Assembly (NCBI GenBank): GCA_016743235.1
Contig: VRZD01000019.1
Coordinates: 62,001 to 126,000, forward strand
Reading direction: 5' to 3'
DNA from: Pantanalinema sp. GBBB05
GTDB lineage: Bacteria; Cyanobacteriota; Cyanobacteriia; Leptolyngbyales; Leptolyngbyaceae
Length of the DNA stretch: 64,000 bases
Shown: positions 61,326-64,000 of the stretch, one piece after another
Layout: each line of letters begins with the position of its first letter
Position numbering within the stretch: position 1 is the first letter of the stretch
The notes under the pieces: model-generated
Database searches by the model: none
Seen by the model: the letters and a program-made list of their open reading frames with translations, nothing else
What the model was told of the DNA's origin: nothing
Position numbers and translations under genes: made by a program

Positions 61326-64000
61326 ATGGCACGCCCCAGTTACGGTCCTGAAGCGAAAAAGCGATCGCTCCACCTGTTTACAACCCTGCTCGACTACGCA
61401 AACGACGAGTTGGACTGTGATGACGTGGCTTTGGATGGGCTGCGATCGCAGATTCAGGCTCACTGGCAGACCGAGCAACGGTTGGTAGTGCGAACAAAAG
61501 TTCGATTCTTAGAGGCTTTGGCTAAACTGGCGGAGTCTCCTCTGAGTGGTGAACAGATCAAGGAGGCATTGCGACGATTTGAGGATTTTTTGGAGATCTT
61601 GGATGACAATCGCCCCAACAAGGGCGGATCAGAGGTGTGGCACTTTACCCTTAACTTGTGGCACAAACGGAGCGATCGCCCAGCAAATCTGCGTCACTTC
61701 GAGCAGGAATGGGAAAACCGCCGTCCTCAGAAATCGAAACAGGTGACAGGTGAGGAACCCATAGAGCCAGACGATTCGGGAGCGGATCGGCAGGATTCCT
61801 GGTGGCAACTTTGCCGTACCAGTCTGGAAGCACAACAATACGAGCGGTTGACGATCAATCCACTGACGGTCAGCGATGGTATGACCTTCAACCTGGATGA
61901 ACTCTATCTTCCTCTGGACTTGATCGAACGCAAGCAGCGGCATCGCGAAGCCGATCGCTCATCGGTTGGTTCACCCATTGAGGACGGAGACGAGCCAGAA
62001 GACACCCTCACCTTAGAAGAATTTTTTGAGCGCCTGCGATCGCCCCAAAAACAACGAGTGGCGATCGTGGGAGAACCGGGTGCGGGTAAAACGACGCTAC
62101 TCCAAAAGATTGCCTTCTGGCTCTTAGAGCAACAAGTACTACCCATCTGGATTTCATTAGCAGATTTGCAGGGAGCGACACTGGAGAACTATCTCTTACA
62201 GGACTGGCTGAAGCAGGCAACCGAGAAAATTAGTGTTCCATCAGAACTTCAGGAGGCGTTTGCTCAGCAGTTCGAGCAGGGACGGGTTTGGCTATTGCTG
62301 GATGCGATCGATGAGATGGCAATGGATGGGGCAACTGCCCTGAGTAGTCTTGCCCGTCAACTGCGAGGATGGATTGCCAACGCCCATATCATGCTGACCT
62401 GCCGCTCGAATGTTTGGGACAGTGGCAAGAATGCGCTCGATGGCTTTACGGTCTACTGCAACCGCAGTTTCAGTCATGGGCGTGGAACCGATGGAGATCA
62501 GATCGGTCAGTTCATCGATCGCTGGTTTCAGAATCATCCAGAGTTGGGCGATCGCCTGCAACAGGAATTGAACAATCCTCAGCGAAAGCGAATCAGGGAT
62601 GCGGTCAAAAATCCCCTCCGATTAGCTTTACTTTGCCGCTCCTGGTCATTAGCTCAGGGAGCCTTGCCGCAGACAAAATCCCTGCTCTATCGGCAGTTTG
62701 TGGAAACCATCTATGAATGGAAGCAGGATCGCTTTCCCACCTCGATCGCCCAGCGGCAACAACTCAATCAGGCATTAGGGCAGGTGGCGCTGCGGGCACT
62801 GTTGCAAAGGGAAACACGCTTTCGACTGTCTCATTCCTTCGCTCAAGCCGCGTTTGCCCAGTCATTAGACTTAATGACCCTGGTATTACAACTGGGTTGG
62901 CTCAATCAGGTGGGAATTTCAGCGATCACAGGCGAAAAGATTTACGCCTTTTACCACCCCACGTTCCAAGAATATTTTGCCGCACAAGCCATTTCAGATT
63001 GGCAGTTTTTCTTTGACCCAGCTCACGATTTTCCAGTGTTTAATTCCTCCTGGCGAGAAGTAATTCTGCTCTGGTTGGGGAAAACGGATGTTGCTGTTGC
63101 CGAAAAAGAGGCATTTATTACAGCACTGATGAACTTTGACGATCGCTGTGGCGGTTTTTACTCCCATCGAGCGTACTGTTTAGCGGCGGCAGGGTTGGCA
63201 GAGTTTCCTCAATCCGTTCACGCCCAAACAATCCTAGCTCAACTGCTCCAATGGCGATTTGGGGTATTTCCTGCTTCCGTCTGTGAAGGAGCCAGAGTCG
63301 CGCTGCTACAAACCGATCGGCAGCTTGCAACTGCGGTTCTAGAGGAGTTTGTCCAGATTGCAGAAAATCCCTTTGCTGGTTGGCAGGCAGCTTACACCCT
63401 CGGTAAAACGCTTGATCTAGGCAATTCAATGGCAATCGCTACATTAGTTCAACTCATTGGCACCTTGCAAAATGAAGCTCTGAAATTACAGGTAATTGAA
63501 AGCCTGGGTAGAATCCAACCGGGTCATCCGATTGTAGTTACTTCTCTAGAAAAGATTCTGGAATCGACTCAGGAGGACAATATTCGCCGAAGAGCTGCCT
63601 ACAGTTTTGGGAAAATCAATCCTGGTCATTGGAGAGCGATCGCCACCCTGGAGCAGATTATCCACTCAACCGAAAATGCCACATTACGACTCCGAACCGC
63701 AGAGAACTTAATCACGCTTGATCCACAAAACGATGTTGCAAATTCTCTTCTCAAGTTAACCAGGAGAAAAACCGAAGGCACAAGTCAAAACTATCAAAAC
63801 AAAGCAACCAGCCAGCAAAATCTTAATCAACTCATCAATACATTAGAACAACGATTATTAACAGCCAAAGACTGGGCAAACCGACGGCGAATTGCCTATC
63901 GACTGGCAACACTCCAACCTGGACATCCTGGAGCGATCAACTGCTTGTTACAACTTCTTTTAAATGAGGAGACTTCGACCCAGCATAAACGAGTAGTTGA
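61326..64000 (+). CDS. NACHT NTPase with HEAT-like C-terminal repeats, cut by the right edge
   Basis: At least 891 codons, open to the window end. Residues 1-200 form an uncharacterised helical N-terminal domain (SLHLFTTLLDYANDELD, VRFLEALAKLAESPLSG). NACHT: Walker A VAIVGEPGAGKTTLLQKIA near residue 254, Walker B WLLLDAIDEMAMDG near 323, sensor-type LTCRSNVWDS, and winged-helix region with FYHPTFQEYFAAQAI. From about residue 590 on, repeats of about 30-40 residues (GHPIVVTSLEKIL, GHWRAIATLEQII, GHPGAINCLLQLL) are HEAT-like. STAND NTPases of this type are common as bacterial immune sensors. ATG 61326 is first in frame. Confidence 0.85.
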   Translation, partial: MARPSYGPEAKKRSLHLFTTLLDYANDELDCDDVALDGLRSQIQAHWQTEQRLVVRTKVRFLEALAKLAESPLSGEQIKEALRRFEDFLEILDDNRPNKGGSEVWHFTLNLWHKRSDRPANLRHFEQEWENRRPQKSKQVTGEEPIEPDDSGADRQDSWWQLCRTSLEAQQYERLTINPLTVSDGMTFNLDELYLPLDLIERKQRHREADRSSVGSPIEDGDEPEDTLTLEEFFERLRSPQKQRVAIVGEPGAGKTTLLQKIAFWLLEQQVLPIWISLADLQGATLENYLLQDWLKQATEKISVPSELQEAFAQQFEQGRVWLLLDAIDEMAMDGATALSSLARQLRGWIANAHIMLTCRSNVWDSGKNALDGFTVYCNRSFSHGRGTDGDQIGQFIDRWFQNHPELGDRLQQELNNPQRKRIRDAVKNPLRLALLCRSWSLAQGALPQTKSLLYRQFVETIYEWKQDRFPTSIAQRQQLNQALGQVALRALLQRETRFRLSHSFAQAAFAQSLDLMTLVLQLGWLNQVGISAITGEKIYAFYHPTFQEYFAAQAISDWQFFFDPAHDFPVFNSSWREVILLWLGKTDVAVAEKEAFITALMNFDDRCGGFYSHRAYCLAAAGLAEFPQSVHAQTILAQLLQWRFGVFPASVCEGARVALLQTDRQLATAVLEEFVQIAENPFAGWQAAYTLGKTLDLGNSMAIATLVQLIGTLQNEALKLQVIESLGRIQPGHPIVVTSLEKILESTQEDNIRRRAAYSFGKINPGHWRAIATLEQIIHSTENATLRLRTAENLITLDPQNDVANSLLKLTRRKTEGTSQNYQNKATSQQNLNQLINTLEQRLLTAKDWANRRRIAYRLATLQPGHPGAINCLLQLLLNEETSTQHKRVV

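Overview
The window looks like cyanobacterial chromosome. HIP1 octamers (GCGATCGC) are scattered throughout, the housekeeping genes are of cyanobacterial type (tatC, a DUF1830 protein, mfd, a fused NAD(P)H-hydrate repair enzyme), and the accessory part carries short dispersed repeats and a giant Ser/Thr kinase/ATPase/histidine kinase of a kind typical of filamentous cyanobacteria. Genus cannot be fixed from sequence alone.

Layout. 1-9.8 kb is core chromosome: tatC, DUF1830, a HAD phosphatase, mfd, a SPOR-like protein, nnr and tRNA-Cys. From about 11.9 to 26.8 kb lies the most striking region, almost wholly on the minus strand: an RNA-centred locus. Read in the direction of transcription it has a ribbon-helix-helix regulator facing it, a broken HNH gene, a conserved 128-residue protein, a promoter with three ATACTACAA repeats spaced 21 bp, a small ORF, an array of 33 recognisable tRNA genes plus tRNA-like elements (24.57-20.97 kb), a ubiquitin-like small protein, endonuclease V, a broken SEC-C protein, a TROVE/vWA (Ro-like) protein, a short CCA-enzyme-type nucleotidyltransferase, DUF4291, an unknown Rossmann-like protein, the RNA 2'-phosphotransferase KptA, a GNAT protein, a NADAR remnant, an E2-like protein (frameshifted) and a ThiF/E1-like enzyme. 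Six structured RNAs sharing a fixed 27-nt 5' arm and a 17-nt 3' arm (ending ACTTG-YRC) are interleaved with these genes and tRNAs. I interpret them as a family of YrlA-type Y RNAs, some holding circularly permuted tRNA-like domains. A second, more canonical Ro60 protein is at 59.2-60.8 kb, preceded by two tRNA-like genes with an identical 34-bp insertion and followed, on the other strand, by a NACHT NTPase that runs off the right edge.

26.8-42.6 kb is a mixed accessory region: M20 peptidase, glycosyltransferase, nucleotidyltransferase, GNAT and GFA genes, HNH nucleases, a repeat cluster resembling the end of a Tn7-like element inserted in an IS1182-type transposase gene, then the giant kinase gene (interrupted by one in-frame stop) and its NarL-type response regulator. 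42.9-56.4 kb is a plus-strand run of stress and detoxification genes (DsbA-like protein, hydrolases, Dps, cupins, GMC and SDR oxidoreductases, MOSC protein, isochorismatase, DUF302, TehA-type transporter, Gfo/Idh/MocA). 57-58 kb holds a second copy of the GNAT-GFA pair, followed by an N-formylglutamate amidohydrolase.

Working idea: the 11.9-26.8 kb locus is an RNA surveillance, repair or decoy system. Ro proteins and Y RNAs would handle structured or damaged RNA, KptA, the CCA-type enzyme and endonuclease V would act on ends or modified bases, the tRNA array would replace damaged tRNAs, and an E1/E2/Ubl set would add protein conjugation. Several components are broken by dispersed-repeat insertions or stop codons, so this copy may be partly decayed. 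Gene identities come from motifs recognised by eye; RNA folds were paired by hand and not scored.
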